The notes beneath the pieces were generated by a model, which searched no databases, was not told the DNA's origin, and worked only from the letters and a program-made list of their open reading frames with translations. Below, in pieces: positions 19,394 through 31,456 of a stretch of DNA of 64,000 bases (position 1 is its first letter; the number at the start of each line of letters is the position of its first letter). The stretch is taken from positions 171,744,501-171,808,500 of the forward strand of contig CM028131.1 in NCBI GenBank assembly GCA_016271365.2, written 5' to 3'. The position numbers and the translations under genes were made by a program. The DNA comes from Neoceratodus forsteri. Lineage: Eukaryota > Chordata > Ceratodontiformes > Ceratodontidae.

Positions 19394-22300
19394 TACTTAG
19401 ACCTGAGCCAGAGAAATTAGAGAGTGAAGGGGATCCCAGATTTTGGTATATGCTGCCAATCTGTTGTGAAGACTGGCAATCACTTTTTCTGTGTGTAAAT
19501 TAGACAGAATTTTGTTTACCCATTCTTGGACAGATGAGGAGGACTTATCTTTCCAGTGACGTAAAATAAGCTTCTTAGCCGATAAGGCAATCATGGAAAT
19601 ATGAAACTTTCTTACTTTAACTCTAACAGAAGACAGGTCCCCTTAAAGGCAAATATCAGGAGTAAAATACTCCTGAAGGCCCAGCAGAGGGTCCAGGGAA
19701 GTCTTAATTGAGTCCCATCAGAGGGCGACTTTAGGGCAAGATCAGAACATGTGAAGAAGTGTTCCTTCTTCCTGCAGACATTTATTACATATATTGGAGT
19801 TTAGATAACCCCATTTCTGTAATTTAGCGGAGTGTAATACAAGTTATGTGAAATATGATATTGCATGAGCATGATCTGTCTTGAAAATATATTTATGACA
19901 GGATCTCCACAGGGATTGCCAATCCAAATGGTGCTGAGGGAGGATATTGTTCCAGAATCTTGTGGGTCCAAAGGAACCCCCGTATTTCTTGTGAAACAAA
20001 ACCTGATATAATTTAGATATTACACCTGGAGATCCGGTAAGTGAAGAAACCTCAGGTATCAGGGCTGTAACGGTCTGGGCGGGGGGATATTACCGAAACT
20101 GATTACAAGTAAGTGTCTTAATTGTATAACTTTGAAGTGAGAGGAAGCTGGAATATGAAATTTCCTGATAATATCTCCCACTGACAACCATTGCCCATCT
20201 TCTTCCATGAGAGAAAGAAGGTTCCCATCCCCCAATTAGGACAACCATTGACGGGGAATCTGGTTGTTATTAATAGTGAAAGATGGGGAATTCCAGATAG
20301 ACTGGGCCAAGTCCCAGTGGGGAGTATATTGCAAAAATGAACACAGTTGTGAATAAACCTTTAAGGAGGTAAATATTGTGGGGCACTCCTCGGTCATACA
20401 TACCTGGGGGAATTTTAGGAAGAATAAAGTAAGGGGGTCCAGATTCTTGGACTTGATTACATCCAATTCAATTCTAAGCCAAGCCGTTGCTCTTTTTCTG
20501 GGCCGGGAGATACCCATCTCAGACATTTTGTTAGATAACTGGCCCAATAATATATAGCCAGATGGGGAATCCATAAACCCCCCTCCAGTTTTGGAGCTGC
20601 CAACTTGTAATAAGCCAACTAAGGGTATCTATTGGCCCAAATAAATCTAGTGAATGTGCCATGCATCTTTTTAAACCAGAGTAGAGGGATAAAAGTATTG
20701 AGAAGAGATAAAGGGTAAAAAATTCTAGGAAATATATTCATTTTAATTATGTTGATCCAGCCCCATAATGAAATGGGAAGTTTGGACCATCTCTCGAGAT
20801 TGTGAATTATCAGCTGTGAGAGGGAATCCAGATTTTCCCTAAACCATGTTAGGGGGTTACGAGATAGCTTAATGCCCAAATATTTAAATGACCTGGGAGT
20901 CCAGCATAAACCTAAGGGACTAATATCATTTTTGAATACCTTATGGTTTAATGAGAAAAATAAGGATTTGCTAGCATTCAATTTGTAAATGGACAGGTCA
21001 CTAAATTTTGCTATTTCACTCAGCAAAGCCGGGACGGAAGATACCGGGTGAGATAAATGTATCAGCAAGTCATCTGCATATGCAGTGACTTTGATTTCAT
21101 GACGTCCAACCCTGATGCCTTGTATGGAAACGTTATTGAGAATATTTTGAATGGGAGGTTCCAGATATAAATTAAATAACAGAGGAGAAAAGGGACATCC
21201 CTGTCTAGTCCCTGAATGGAGTGAAAAGGGCTTGGAGAAGGCCCCGTTCCCAGAGATTCTTGCTGTAGGAGTTTTATAAAGTGTGGCAATCCAGGATATA
21301 AATAGAGGAGGAAATTGAAGAGCTTCCAGAACTTGAAACAAAAAATTCCAATTCACTCGATCAAATGCCTTCTTGGCATCCAGGGAGACCAGTCCTTCTG
21401 GGAACTCAGCGTTCCTGGCAGCCGAGAAGACGTGAGATAGGGTACGCAAGTGGTCAGAAGATCAACGCCCTTTCATAAATCCTACCTGGTTTATACCTAT
21501 TAACTCAGGGAGAACTACTGTTAACCTATTAGCTAATATCTTTGAGAGAATATTAATATCCTGATTTAGAAGGGAAATAGGTCTGTAAGTCTGAACAAGC
21601 TCAGGATCTTTATCTGGTTTGGGGAGAAGAACAATCAAGGCCTCAAAAAGGTGAGAATCAGCCTCCACCCCAGTTAAAATAAGTTGAAATAAACAACAAA
21701 GTACTGGTAATAAGAGGTCCCGAAAAACTTTGTAAAATAGGGAGGAGAATCCGTTGGGGCCTGGGACTTTGTCTGCCGGCAATTCGCTAATAACCTCAGC
21801 AATTTCTTCCTGTGATATAGGAGTAACCAGAAAACCCTTGTGTCGATCTGAGAGGGAGGGCAAATGGGAATCCTTCAGATAGCTCTCCGTACTCCCAGGG
21901 CAAGGGGGATGCTCCATATCACTGTACAAACTTGCATAGTATAGGGCGAATTCTTGCACTATTTCAGTGGGAGATACTTTTAGGGACACATCAGCCATTG
22001 CCCTGATTGGAGGGATAAATCTCATTGATTCTTGTTGCTTAATATGCAATGCCACTAGGCGCCCCACCTTTTCTCCCTGGTCAGTGTAACTAGCTCTTGT
22101 ACGAATAATAACTAATTCCGCTTTTTCCCAAAGTAGCTCTAAATATCTATCTTTCAACACTAGAAGTTTTCTCTTGTTATCGTCAGGAGCATTAATCGAA
22201 AAATTATTTTCAAGTGACCTAATTTGAGACAGTAAAGATATTAATTCCTTCTCCTGTGCCCTTTTCCTGCCCACTGCCATACTAATAAGGATCCCTCTCA

Positions 22301-23179
22301 TGAATGCCTTAAAGGCCCCCCCAAAATATCCGGCTTTGCACTATCTAAAGGGTTGGATGAAAAAAAGGATTCAATTTGCTCCCTTATAAGCTTGCAGTAT
22401 TTGACATCTTTGAGAAGTTGTTCATTAAGTTTCCATCTGGTTTCCCTGTTCGGTAAATTAAGGAATGCCAATTTGCACAGCACCAGTGAATGGTCGGAGA
22501 TAGGGCCAGGTTGAATCAAGGAAGCCTTAACCCCAGGTAGTAGAACCTGAGAAATAAATTTGTAATCAATGCGGGACTGCAAGCCGTGCGCCATTGACCT
22601 GAAGGTAAACTCCCTAGAATCAGGGTGCAAGACACGCCAGACATCGCAGAGCCCGCATTGGTCCAATAAGTCTTTGAAAGCCTTCTGCCCAGGAGTGACC
22701 ACTCCCAGACCTCTACCTGACCTGTCCAGATTAGAATCTACTACTTGATTAAAGTCACCCCCCAAAATAATCCTGATGGGAAGCATTTGAAGAATAACAG
22801 ATATAAGTCTCATAAAGAACCCTGGGTCATCTATGTCAGGGCCATAAATACTACCGAGTAAAAGTAGAACAGACCAAAGAGTGCCTTTAACAAGGATAAA
22901 CCTTCCCTCAGGGTCTTTAATGACCTGTGTAGAAATGAAGGGAATACCCCTGTTAACCATAAGCATGACCCCACAACTGTTAGTAGATCCCTGGGCATTA
23001 TACACCAGGCCCACCTGTTATCTCCTTAACTGTGAAGCTTCAGTTTCTAATAAATGAGTTTCCTGTAGGAAAATTATCTGAGAATGTAATAAACTTAAGT
23101 GTTTAAGAGCCTGATATTGTTTGTGTTTTTTCCTGATCCCCTTAACATTCCAAGTCGCAAAAGTCACTTCTTTGGCCAT
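19394..23179 (-). pseudogene. L1 ORF2: endonuclease and reverse transcriptase, broken
   Basis: Encodes the enzyme that nicks target DNA and copies L1 RNA into it. The start ATG at 23179 opens MAKEVTFATWNVKGIRKK, the usual first strand of the APE endonuclease. Further endonuclease residues seen are QETH (Glu), GGDFNQ, SRIDY and SDHSLV. RT motifs follow: YRPISLLN, INQVGFMKGR, KAFDRVNW (motif A), SGTRQGCPFSPLLF (motif B) and TAYADDLLIH (motif C, both Asp present). The C-terminus has a CNKC...LLHMF.SC zinc motif (about 19760-19810) and ALSAKKLILRHWKDK. Its length of about 1260 codons is normal for the clade. Breaks: TAA at 23020-23018, frame changes near 22300 and 21455, and more stops after 20236. 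Confidence 0.9.
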
Positions 23180-24368
23180 CTAATAATGGTAGATAGACTT
23201 AATGTACTCAGCCCAACACTCGGGATACATAATACCTGCAACCCTAGTCCCATGTTTACTGAAGTAAAACCCTCCCTCTTCCCCAACCCTCCCACATTTA
23301 ACTCCTTCCCATCCCCGCCAACTGCCCCCCAACCCCTAACAATACCCCAAATCCCGCAACCCCCACCCAACCCTCTACACTGCCACAAGCAACGTTCAGC
23401 ACAGTACTGGGTCTTTTCCTCCATCTCCCACCTCCCAATAATGCACCTCTGCTAATGGCAACAAATCCTGCATTCCACTGTAATTATTTGAAAAAACAAA
23501 CAATGTTGATTACCCCCAAAAAATGAGGGAACGGCCTTGGGCTTTCAATACCAAAACACCTAAGTGTTAGCATGATAGTGACCTGGTAAACGAGGCACAC
23601 AACGAGAACCATGCATATCCCAGGTAACTTTGGAAACCAGCATGAAACTGAGAATGAGAATTGAGATCAGCCTTTCCTCGTGGGACAGCTATGCAGGAAC
23701 TAGAACCAGATTGGGAACCTAGTGAAGGGGAATAACCATTTCCACAGACTGAGAGCAAAGATCGGGAGAAACCTTGCAACCGAAACTCCGGGGAAGAAAA
23801 CAGAAAAAACGAGTCTTCCCAGAGGTTACCAACCTCAGATTGCAAAAAATCAACTTGGGAAAATTTGTTGCCCTGCACTCGGGTCTAACGAAAAGATTAA
23901 GGGAGATCCCCCTCGAATTAAGAGCTGCACCACTATGAATTACAAATGCATAGTGCACCCTCTAGTGGCCAGATCCTGATCCTAACATAGTGAAAGTGAG
24001 CTGCAGAGAAAGCCCAAGACCGCTCTGATTTCCGATCCAAATTAAATAAACATTAATCTTAGCCTCAGCGAGACAAATTCCCCCTTCTATTGTATGTACA
24101 ATACTGAGGATACTGAAACATGAAACTCTGTTCCCCAAGTAAGCAAACCCCGAGACCCCAAGTGTCTTTTGCCCTTAACCGGCATTGACCCTCTGAGATT
24201 AGGGCCCAAGAGACTGCTAGCAGGCATGCCCTGCACTGATCCCCCCAGTCCAAGCAAGACAACAGGAATTTCCAATCCAACTTGCTCTGAACATCTCCTT
24301 AAAGAAGGAGAAAACAAAAGTTCTGATCCACAGCTCCAAGCAGCTCTTCGTCCCGCAAACAAGGCCTC

Positions 24369-25211
24369 TCAGGGCTCTCGAAACAGATCTGGTAGCATAG
24401 ATTTAAGGCTCGTTAGGGCAACTGCAGGATCATCATAATTAAACCAGGATCCATTTACGAAAACTTGTAACATGGCTGGGTATCCCAGCCTGAATTTCAG
24501 GCCTGCTGCAATAATCTTAGACACAATGGGATGGAACGCTTTCCGCTTCAGATGAACCGAACCAGGCAAATCTTGTGAGATTCTCAGTTTCATGTTCTCC
24601 CAGAGAACCTCTTGTAAAGCTCTCACTTTCTGCAGAAAATGCTGTTTCTCTAGGAAATTCAAAAAACGACAGATGATAGGGACGGGGGCCTCCGGAGAAG
24701 GCTTAGTGCAGAGACCTGTGAGCTCGTTCTATAATATATAATGGGCCAAAAGAAGAGGGGCCAGTGACCCGCTCCACCAACTTCTGTGTAAATGCCACAA
24801 CATGCTGGCTCTCTTCTCCCTCTGGTAGCCCAAGTATCACCACATTGTTTCTGTGGCTACGGCCCTCTAAATCTTTGAGCTTGGCCTTGCAATGAGATAA
24901 CTTCTGATGCGTAGACACCAATTCAGGATCGAGATTCTCTAACTTTTTCTCCTTCGAGACTATTCGAGCTGTGTTATCAGAGACAGTTGTCTAGAGAGAG
25001 TTTTCAGGTCAATCGCCATTTCTTTCATTTCTTCATGAAAAGGCTTAAACTCTTCTAGGAACCTATTGAGCATTAAAGGTTCTTGCTCTCCAACTTAGCT
25101 CGGAGGATCAGGCCTCTCTGGCCCACCTGAGGCCTGGGATTTCTTGGAGACCTTTTCGGGAGTAGCAGGGGGAGTGTGCTTCTGCAGGGCTTTCTTCATG
25201 TAAGCCTCCAT
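24369..25211 (-). pseudogene. L1 ORF1 (RNA-binding protein), broken
   Basis: ORF1p of this clade binds L1 RNA as a trimer. An ATG at 25211 opens a Lys- and Pro-rich N-terminus (KKALQKHTPPATPEK). A Glu/Lys/Leu-rich heptad-like stretch near 24990-25060 fits a coiled coil, followed by SHRNNVVILGLPEGEESQ, the RNP-like strand of an RRM domain (about 24790-24870), and at 24369-24662 a C-terminal domain with QKVRALQEVLWENMKL and LGYPAMLQVFVNGSWF. Stops and frame changes separate these parts. The domain order matches L1 ORF1p, but sequence similarity was judged by eye. Confidence 0.75.
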
Positions 25212-25382
25212 CCGCCAATCTAGCACTCAAACCAGATTTCCAGAGTATTCAGATAGTACTAAATCTCCAAAGCAGAGGAAATGGAGAGATTTAAACGTCC
25301 AAAAAAGACAATTTAATGATCGGGAGGCAGGAGCTTCTTGAAGGAGCTTCTACTCAGTACTCAGCATCACGTGATCTCCCCC

Positions 25383-26147
25383 AGGTTACCATCTTTGGAC
25401 CCAATCTTAAGCTACTCAGTTTGCTCTCTAGCCTCCTACGTGGAACAGTGTCAAAAGCCTTACTGAAATCTAGGTAGGCCATGTCCACTGCTCCACCCTG
25501 GTACAATTCCTTGGTCACCCAATCAAAGAAATCTATCAGATTCATTTAACATGACCTCCCACCCCCTAGTGAATCCATGCTGCCTCGGGTTTTGTAACCC
25601 ATTGATTCAAGATTTTCCACAATCCTTTCCTTCTGCAGTGATTCCATTAACTTTCCCACCAACAGTGTCAGACTGACTGGCCTATAGTTGCCAGCCTTTT
25701 CCCTACTACCACTTTTCTGAAGTGGGACTACTACTGCCCTCCCCCAGTCTTCTAGAACTACTCCTGTTTCCAAGAAACAGTTAAACAGGACCATCAGAGG
25801 TGCAGCCAGTACCTCCCTGAGCTCCCTCAATACCCTTGGATGCACTTCTTCTGGTCCAGTTGCTTTGTTCAATTTCAGATTAGCGAGTTCCTTCATCCAC
25901 TTTCGGATTAGGGAGTCCCTTCAAGACACTGTCCTCTGAAAACAACCTAGTGTCCACCTCCCTCCAATGCTCCTGTTACTTTTTTTGTAGCCCTTCACCT
26001 TCTCCTTCCTCTGTGAATACTGAACAAAGGTTGTTGTTTGGGGCATCTGCCTTTTCCTGGTCCCCTCTGCACAATCCTCTGTTTCCCCTTTTTAACCTTA
26101 AGATCCCACCCCTGGTCTTTCTCCTTTCACTTATTTAACAAACTCTG
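25383..26147 (-). mobile_element. CR1 copy E, part 3 of 3 (RT palm to linker)
   Basis: Resumes the split CR1. On the minus strand: DFSKAFDTVPRRRL (motif A) and NLIDFFDWVTKELYQGGAV at 25354-25545, then GPEEVHPRVLRELREVLAAP, EDWGRAVVVPLQKSGS and AGNYRPVSLT at 25546-25896. It ends near 26147 by 5' truncation. Confidence 0.85.
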
Positions 26148-26217
26148 GAAGAGCCACTAGGGCTGCTAATGCATTAACTTGACGTGTGTGTGTGTCTTGC
26201 TGCTGGTAGTATTTTGA

Positions 26218-26260
<43 letters not shown>

Positions 26261-26474
26261 CAGAGTCCTTTCTTATACTCTATTGTATAAAATGGGAAAC
26301 CATGAACAAAAATCTCATTATATGGCAGGGCCAGTGTGGGACAAACAAATTGTATGATGATTGGTTTATTCTGATGACACAAAAAGACTCAGTGGTTATA
26401 TAAATTATTTGTGAAATATATCACAGTCACAAAAATCAATGACCATGTAATAAAGTAATGAAGCACTTGTTTTT
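26148..26474. other. Unassigned sequence with GT microsatellite
   Basis: A GT dinucleotide repeat of about 18 units lies at 26219-26255, with a shorter interrupted one just upstream. Nothing else recognised. Confidence 0.6.
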
Positions 26475-26995
26475 CTTTAGCTACGAGTATATTTTATTTT
26501 TAGCGCTCCAAGGAAAGTATCAAAACAGGATGGGAGCCTTGGGGACTAATATATGCAACAAATGACCAAACTAGTTATGATAATTGGATGACAAGGCAAT
26601 GACGTAATACACAGACAAACCATAATGGTACTGTACGCACTCATAAAGAACTTTTTTGATATCATTATAAAAACTGTAATATTAAAAATGTTATAACAAC
26701 ACAATGAAGTAATGCACAGACTAAACATAAAATCCTTGTACTCACATATAAAGTTCTTTTTGATGTAATTCTGTAAACTGTAATATTTCAGTTTATCGAA
26801 TGACTTCAAAAAGGGCTTTATGTGTGAGTACAGGATCTTTATGATTAGTCTGTGCATTACTGTATTGGCTTAACATCCAATTTTCAAGGCTAGTTTGGTA
26901 ATTCATTTCATATACTAGTCCTCAAGGCTCCCATACTTTTTTGATAGTTTACCTGGGAGCGCTGAAAATAAAATGTGCTTGTAGCTACTGTAAGA
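26475..26995. mobile_element. Foldback element with internal ~105-bp repeats
   Basis: The outer arms pair CTTTAGCTACGAGTA / reverse complement of GTAGCTACTGTAAG, then ATTTTATTTTTAGCGCTCC / GGAGCGCTGAAAATAAAAT, then GATGGGAGCCTTGGGGACTA / AGTCCTCAAGGCTCCCAT. The left arm holds two direct copies of a unit (26604-26683, 26709-26787: TAATGCACAGACTAA, TGTACTCACATATAAAG, CTGTAATATT). The right arm holds one inverted copy (about 26788-26860). The arms are therefore unequal (about 311 and 210 bp), consistent with gain or loss of one unit. No coding frame and no confident TSD. Confidence 0.85.
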
Positions 26996-27501
26996 TAAAA
27001 AAAAAAAAATTGCTTTCAGCTGCTACAAAGAGCCCTGCATGCCTCTCACCATTTACGCACAGCTGACTTGCTTTGGGGCAGATTGCTTTCACAGCACAAA
27101 TCACCAGGCTGTATTAGAGCTGGGGAGGTTTACCTGCGTCTGACTCGGATGTTTGGATTTTTCTTTGTTTGATTAGCAAATCTGTCAAATTGTCGTGTAG
27201 GACATCTTGCTGACAGGAAGGTCAACACTCATCATAGCGGTGGGTCACAGCTTTTAGCTGATTGTTTCCTGAGGGCACAGTTTAAGCCCAGACCCCACCC
27301 ATCCCTGTTAACATTTCCTTTATACCTGGGGTTCTGACATAATTTCCTCAAAAGGGCAAGGTGCATATCACTGTCATGTACTTTCTAGCACACTGCACTG
27401 ACAATATAAGCATACACATTGTATAATATATATATTTATATATAACAAAACAGTCACACATACAAAAAAATTAAACAGGATAAACAAGAAGGTAGACAGA
27501 C
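26996..27501. other. Unassigned sequence upstream of CR1 copy F
   Basis: An A-rich run at 26996-27008 and an AT-rich simple stretch at about 27424-27445. The first part could be the 5' UTR of the CR1 copy that follows, but nothing marks its start. Confidence 0.4.
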
Positions 27502-28428
27502 ATGTGGGGAGTAGTGCAATGTAATGGCTGTGAGGCGGCAGTCTTCTGGGAGTCTTTCTGGAGGCTGAGATGCTGACCTATTTGCAGACAACTCTCTGCC
27601 CTGAGGGCAGAGGCTTCCCATCTTCAGGCCACACTGGACAGTAGTAAGGGAACCTCCCCCATCCATGGAGCACCAGAGCCACCACCACTACCTCAGAGGT
27701 TGCGAAGAAAGCACAGCAGTTGGACCACAGTGAGCTCAGGGAGGGTGAGGATGGTGGAACAGAGGCACACCCAGTCAATTGTACCACTCCACAATCCATA
27801 CACCATTCTGATGGAGCATAGAAGTTCCCCTATGGATGCATTCACAGAGGAGACTAAGGAGGTTGTGGACAATTGTCACAAGGGAGCCCCACAGAAAGGA
27901 GGCAGAGGACACCACATGGAAAGAAAACAGCTCCTGGTGGGGGACTCAATTATTAGGGGTATAGAACTTGGGGGAGCAGGGAAAACTGAAGTAAGGTGCC
28001 TGCCTGGTGCCATGGCTTGAAGGGACAGGAAGCACATCCTCAGGATCATGAGAACTGCTGCACAGGAGACTGATCTGGATGTCATTGTCCACCTAGGGAC
28101 AAATGACTTGACTCAACATGAGATTAGAGCAGTGCAGGAGGAGTTTGTGGAGTTGGGAAGGGGCCTAAGGCAAGTAGCACACACAGTATCCTTCTCGGAG
28201 GTTCTGCTTGTCTATGGCAAGGGTGAGGTGAGGGTACTCTGCACTATTTGATTCAATGAATGGTTAAAAAAATGGTGCAGAGCACAGGGGTTTGGCTTCA
28301 TTGGGGACAGGGGTTCCACCTGGAGGGATACCAGTCTATACTGGCAGGATGATCTGCATCTGTCCAGGAAGGGAACAAGTCTTCTGGGCAATTGGTTTAA
28401 ATGCTTCATTGGCAAGCTTTTAAACTAG
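27502..28428 (+). pseudogene. CR1 ORF1 with SGNH/GDSL esterase domain
   Basis: One reading frame of 309 codons from an ATG at 27502 to TAG at 28426-28428, interrupted only by three TGA codons (27574, 28018, 28249). The N-terminus has a CNGC pair, perhaps remains of the zinc-finger module of CR1 ORF1. The esterase shows LLVGDSIIRG (block I, nucleophile Ser), VIVHLGTNDL (block with the conserved Asn) and DDLHLSRKG (Asp and His of the catalytic pair). All four key residues survive. CR1 ORF1 esterases are known in vertebrates; their role in retrotransposition is thought to involve lipid or membrane contact. The three TGA could each derive from CGA by CpG decay, which is inference. Confidence 0.85.
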
Positions 28429-28617
28429 TCAAGGGGGGGGCACTGATAAGCAGCAGGGAATTCCCAGCCTCCCCCTACAAAACTGGGTACTAAATGAGAG
28501 GAAAGACCAAGGTACAAAGGTCAGTAGGGAGTAGGATAGGGGTGAATGGAGAAAGCAAAAATCAATGAGGACAGGGATAGTGCTACAAGAGGTAAAGCCA
28601 TCAAAAAATGAAGAGCA

Positions 28618-31352
28618 ATGAGTACTAATGCCCATAGTCTGGGTAACAAGCTTTCTGAATTAGTGGCCTTGATGGAGGAGGAACATCTGGATATTGTGGC
28701 AGTCACAGAAACATGGTACACACAGAACCATGACTGAGACGTAAACATACCAGGACACACTATCTACAAGAGGGACAGGGAGGGTAAAAGAGGAGGAGGG
28801 GTAGCTCTCTACATAACGGAAGGAATCAAAGCTACAGAACAAAAGGGTAAACAGGGAGGAGAGGAAGCACTGTAGGTCAATTTGGAGACAGGCAATGGCA
28901 CCACAATCCTCACAGGGGTTGTATACAGACCCCCATCTCAGGGGGAGGACATGGACAAGGAAATGATAGGAAGTATCCTTAGAATGGAAGAAAAAGGGGC
29001 GATATTGTTGATGGGGGATCTGAATATGCCAGATGTTAATTGGAGTAGATTTTCAGCAGCCACTTCTAAGAGTGGGGTCATTCTAGATGCCCTACAGGGG
29101 GCATGCCTTAGACAACTAGTATTGGAACCCACTCGAGGGAGAGCAATCTTAGACCTGGTACTCTCAAATGGAGATGGTGAGAGGATCACAGATTTAGAAG
29201 TGGGTAGCCATCTTGGAACTAGTGACCATCGAACAGCATGGTTCACAATAAACACAGCAGTAGAGTCAAGCCATACAAAGGCAAAGGTACTGGACTTCAG
29301 GAGGGCTAACTTTGCCAAAATGGGTGAGTGCATAAGGAATGCACTAGCAGATGGGCAGGAAGGAGAGGTGGAAGAACTATGGGGAATAATCAAAACTGCC
29401 ATCACAGAGGCAACAAGCCTTTGTGTGAAGCAAATAAACAAAACAAAGCGATGTAAGAAACCACTATGGTTCTCAAAGGAGGTGGCAGGGAAGGTTAGGG
29501 AGAAAAAGAAAGCATTCAGAAAGTACAAGGAATCACAGAAGGAGCAGGACAGAAAATTGTATCAATGAAAGTAAAAGGAAGCAGGGAAGGCAGTCAGAAC
29601 AGCAAAGGCCCAAACCAAGGAAAAGATAGCCAACTCAGTTAAGAAGGGGGATAAGACCTTTTATAGGTACATCAGGGAGCAAAGGAAGACAAAAGGAGGG
29701 ATAGTGAGGCTTAATAATGGGGAGGGGGTGGACAGAGGGTGACTGTGAAAAGGCAGAGATACTAAACAAATATTTTTGCTCAGTATTCACAAATGAAGAG
29801 GGGAGGTACCTAAACCAAGCAACAGAAACACTGTAGATGGGGGGGGGTGATACCAGCCCATTCACAGAAGAAAGGGTTTTGGAAAAACTCTTAAAACTGA
29901 AGGTGGACAAAGCAATGGGGCCTGATGGGATTCATCCCAGAATTCTAAAAGAACTAAGGATAGAACTAGTGACACCACTGACTACCCTCTTTAACAAATC
30001 ATGGGAGGATGGGGTGGTACCCGAGGACTGGAGGAGGGCAGATGTTATTCCACTTCACAAAAGTGGGAGCAGGGCAGAAGCAGGAAACAACAGACCTGTT
30101 AGTTTAACCACAGTGATTGGGAAATTATGGAATCGCTTCTGAAGGAAAGAATTGTTGCATACCTAGAGGCCAGAGGGGCACAGGACCCAAGGCAGCATGT
30201 ATTCACAGTGGGAAGGTCATGTAGATGAATCTAACAGATTTCTTTGACTGGGTGACCAAAGTAGTAGATCAAGGAGGGGCTGTGGTAATGGCCTGCCTAG
30301 ACTATAGCAAGGCATTTGACACAGTCCCACACAAACGATTAATATACAAGTTAGCCAGCCTGGGAGTGGGTCCCAAGATGACAGCCTGGGTAAAGAGTTG
30401 GCTGGAGAATAGGACACAGAGAGTAATAGTAAATGGAGTCCACTCTGAAGAAAGGGGGGTTATTAGTGGGGTACCACAGGGTTAAGTACTAGGACTGAAC
30501 CTCTTTGATGTCTTTATAAGTGACATTGCAGAGGGACTGGAAGGAAAAGTATGTCTCTTTGCAGATGACACAAAGATCTGCAACAGAGTTGATGCACAAG
30601 GTGGGGTGGAAAGGATGAGAAGGGACTTGGTAAGGTTGGAGGAATGGTCAAATGTATGGCAGCTTAGATTCAATGCTAAGAAGTGCAAGGTAATGCACCT
30701 GGGAAACAAAAACCCAGGGGAAGAGTACACCGTGGGGGCTGAGATACTAACAACAACAAAAATGGAAAGGGACCTGGGGGTAGTCATATCTGATTACCTA
30801 AAGGTGGGCAAGCAATGTGAGAGGGCAGTAAGGAGGGCTCAGGGTTACTGGGATGCATAGGGAGAGGCATCACCAGTAGAAAACAGGAAGTTGTTAACCC
30901 TCTGTACAGACAGTTGGTGAGACCCCATCTGGAGTACTGCAAAGACATAGACAGGATGGAAGCGGTCCAGAGGAAGGCAACTAAGATGGTGCAGTGTCTG
31001 CACCAGAAGACGTATGAAAAGAGACTTAAGGAGCTTAATATGTATAGCCTCGAGGAAAGGAGGGGAGAGGGGAGACATGATAGAAACTTTCAAGTACCTC
31101 AAGGGAATCAACAAAGTCCAAGAGGGTAACATCTTTCACAAAAAAATGTGTGCAAGAACAAGGGAGCACAATTTGAAGATTGAGCGGGGATGCCTCAGAG
31201 GTAATGTGAGGAAGTATTTTTTCACAGAGAGGGTTGTGGATGCATGGAACAGCCTTCATGAGGAGGTTGTGGAGTCAAAAACAGTGGTGGATTTCAGGAA
31301 TGCATGGGACAGTCATAAGACAATTCTAGTGGGTGGGGGTAGGAAAAAGTAG
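28618..31352 (+). pseudogene. CR1 ORF2: endonuclease and reverse transcriptase, broken
   Basis: An ATG at 28618 opens MSTNAHSLGNKLSELVALM, typical of the start of CR1 endonucleases. Then IVAVTETWYTQNHD (catalytic Glu), GGGVALYI, LTGVVYRPPS, LLMGDLNMPDVNW (Asp, Asn) and GSHLGTSDHR (terminal SDH). RT: KAMGPDGIHPRILKEL, EDWRRADVIPLHKSGS, DYSKAFDTVPHKRL (motif A), SGVPQG (motif B), VCLFADDTKI (motif C as FADD) and KKCKVMHLGNKNPG. Frame changes occur near 29570, 30150, 30490 and 30880 and there are several stops. Length (about 910 codons) is close to a full CR1 ORF2. A long antisense open frame at 28938-29528 is a shadow of this coding strand. Confidence 0.9.
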
Positions 31353-31456
31353 GCTCTTGGTTAACTGGGATCTGCAGCTTATCCATTATGTAGGGAAATG
31401 GGCAGACTGGGTGGGCCAAGCGGTTATTATCTGCCATCAAATTCTATGTTTCTGTG

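Larger units (their letters stand above)
19177..25396 (-). mobile_element. Nearly complete L1/Tx1-clade LINE, 6.2 kb, with 14-bp TSD
   Basis: AG(T/G)TTACCATCTTT occurs at 19177-19190 and 25383-25396 (one mismatch), flanking 19191-25382. Poly(T) at 19188-19196 marks the 3' poly(A) tail of a minus-strand insert. The flanks join into one continuous CR1 copy, which proves the insertion event. On the minus strand come a short 5' UTR, ORF1 (25211-24369), an unusually long inter-ORF stretch of about 1.2 kb, ORF2 (23179 to about 19394) and a short 3' UTR. Relatives of this type (ORF2 with APE endonuclease, YADD palm and C-terminal CCHC-type zinc motif) are the L1/Tx1 group. Few stops remain, so the copy is relatively young. 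Confidence 0.92.
27502..31456 (+). mobile_element. CR1-clade LINE copy F, best-preserved copy
   Basis: Plus-strand element with ORF1 (27502-28428), ORF2 (28618-31352) and a short 3' UTR ending in ATTCTATGTTTCTGTG at about 31456, which fits the short terminal repeat (ATTCTATG-like) of CR1. Its 3' UTR is the same sequence seen in reverse at the start of copies A, C and K. It is the only copy here with recognisable ORF1, endonuclease and RT together. The true 5' end is not defined. Confidence 0.92.

Noticed and set aside
28938..29528. A 196-codon minus-strand open frame
   Set aside because: It is antisense to the CR1 endonuclease and linker, which carry clear motifs on the plus strand. The translation is low in recognisable domains, so it is a shadow frame.
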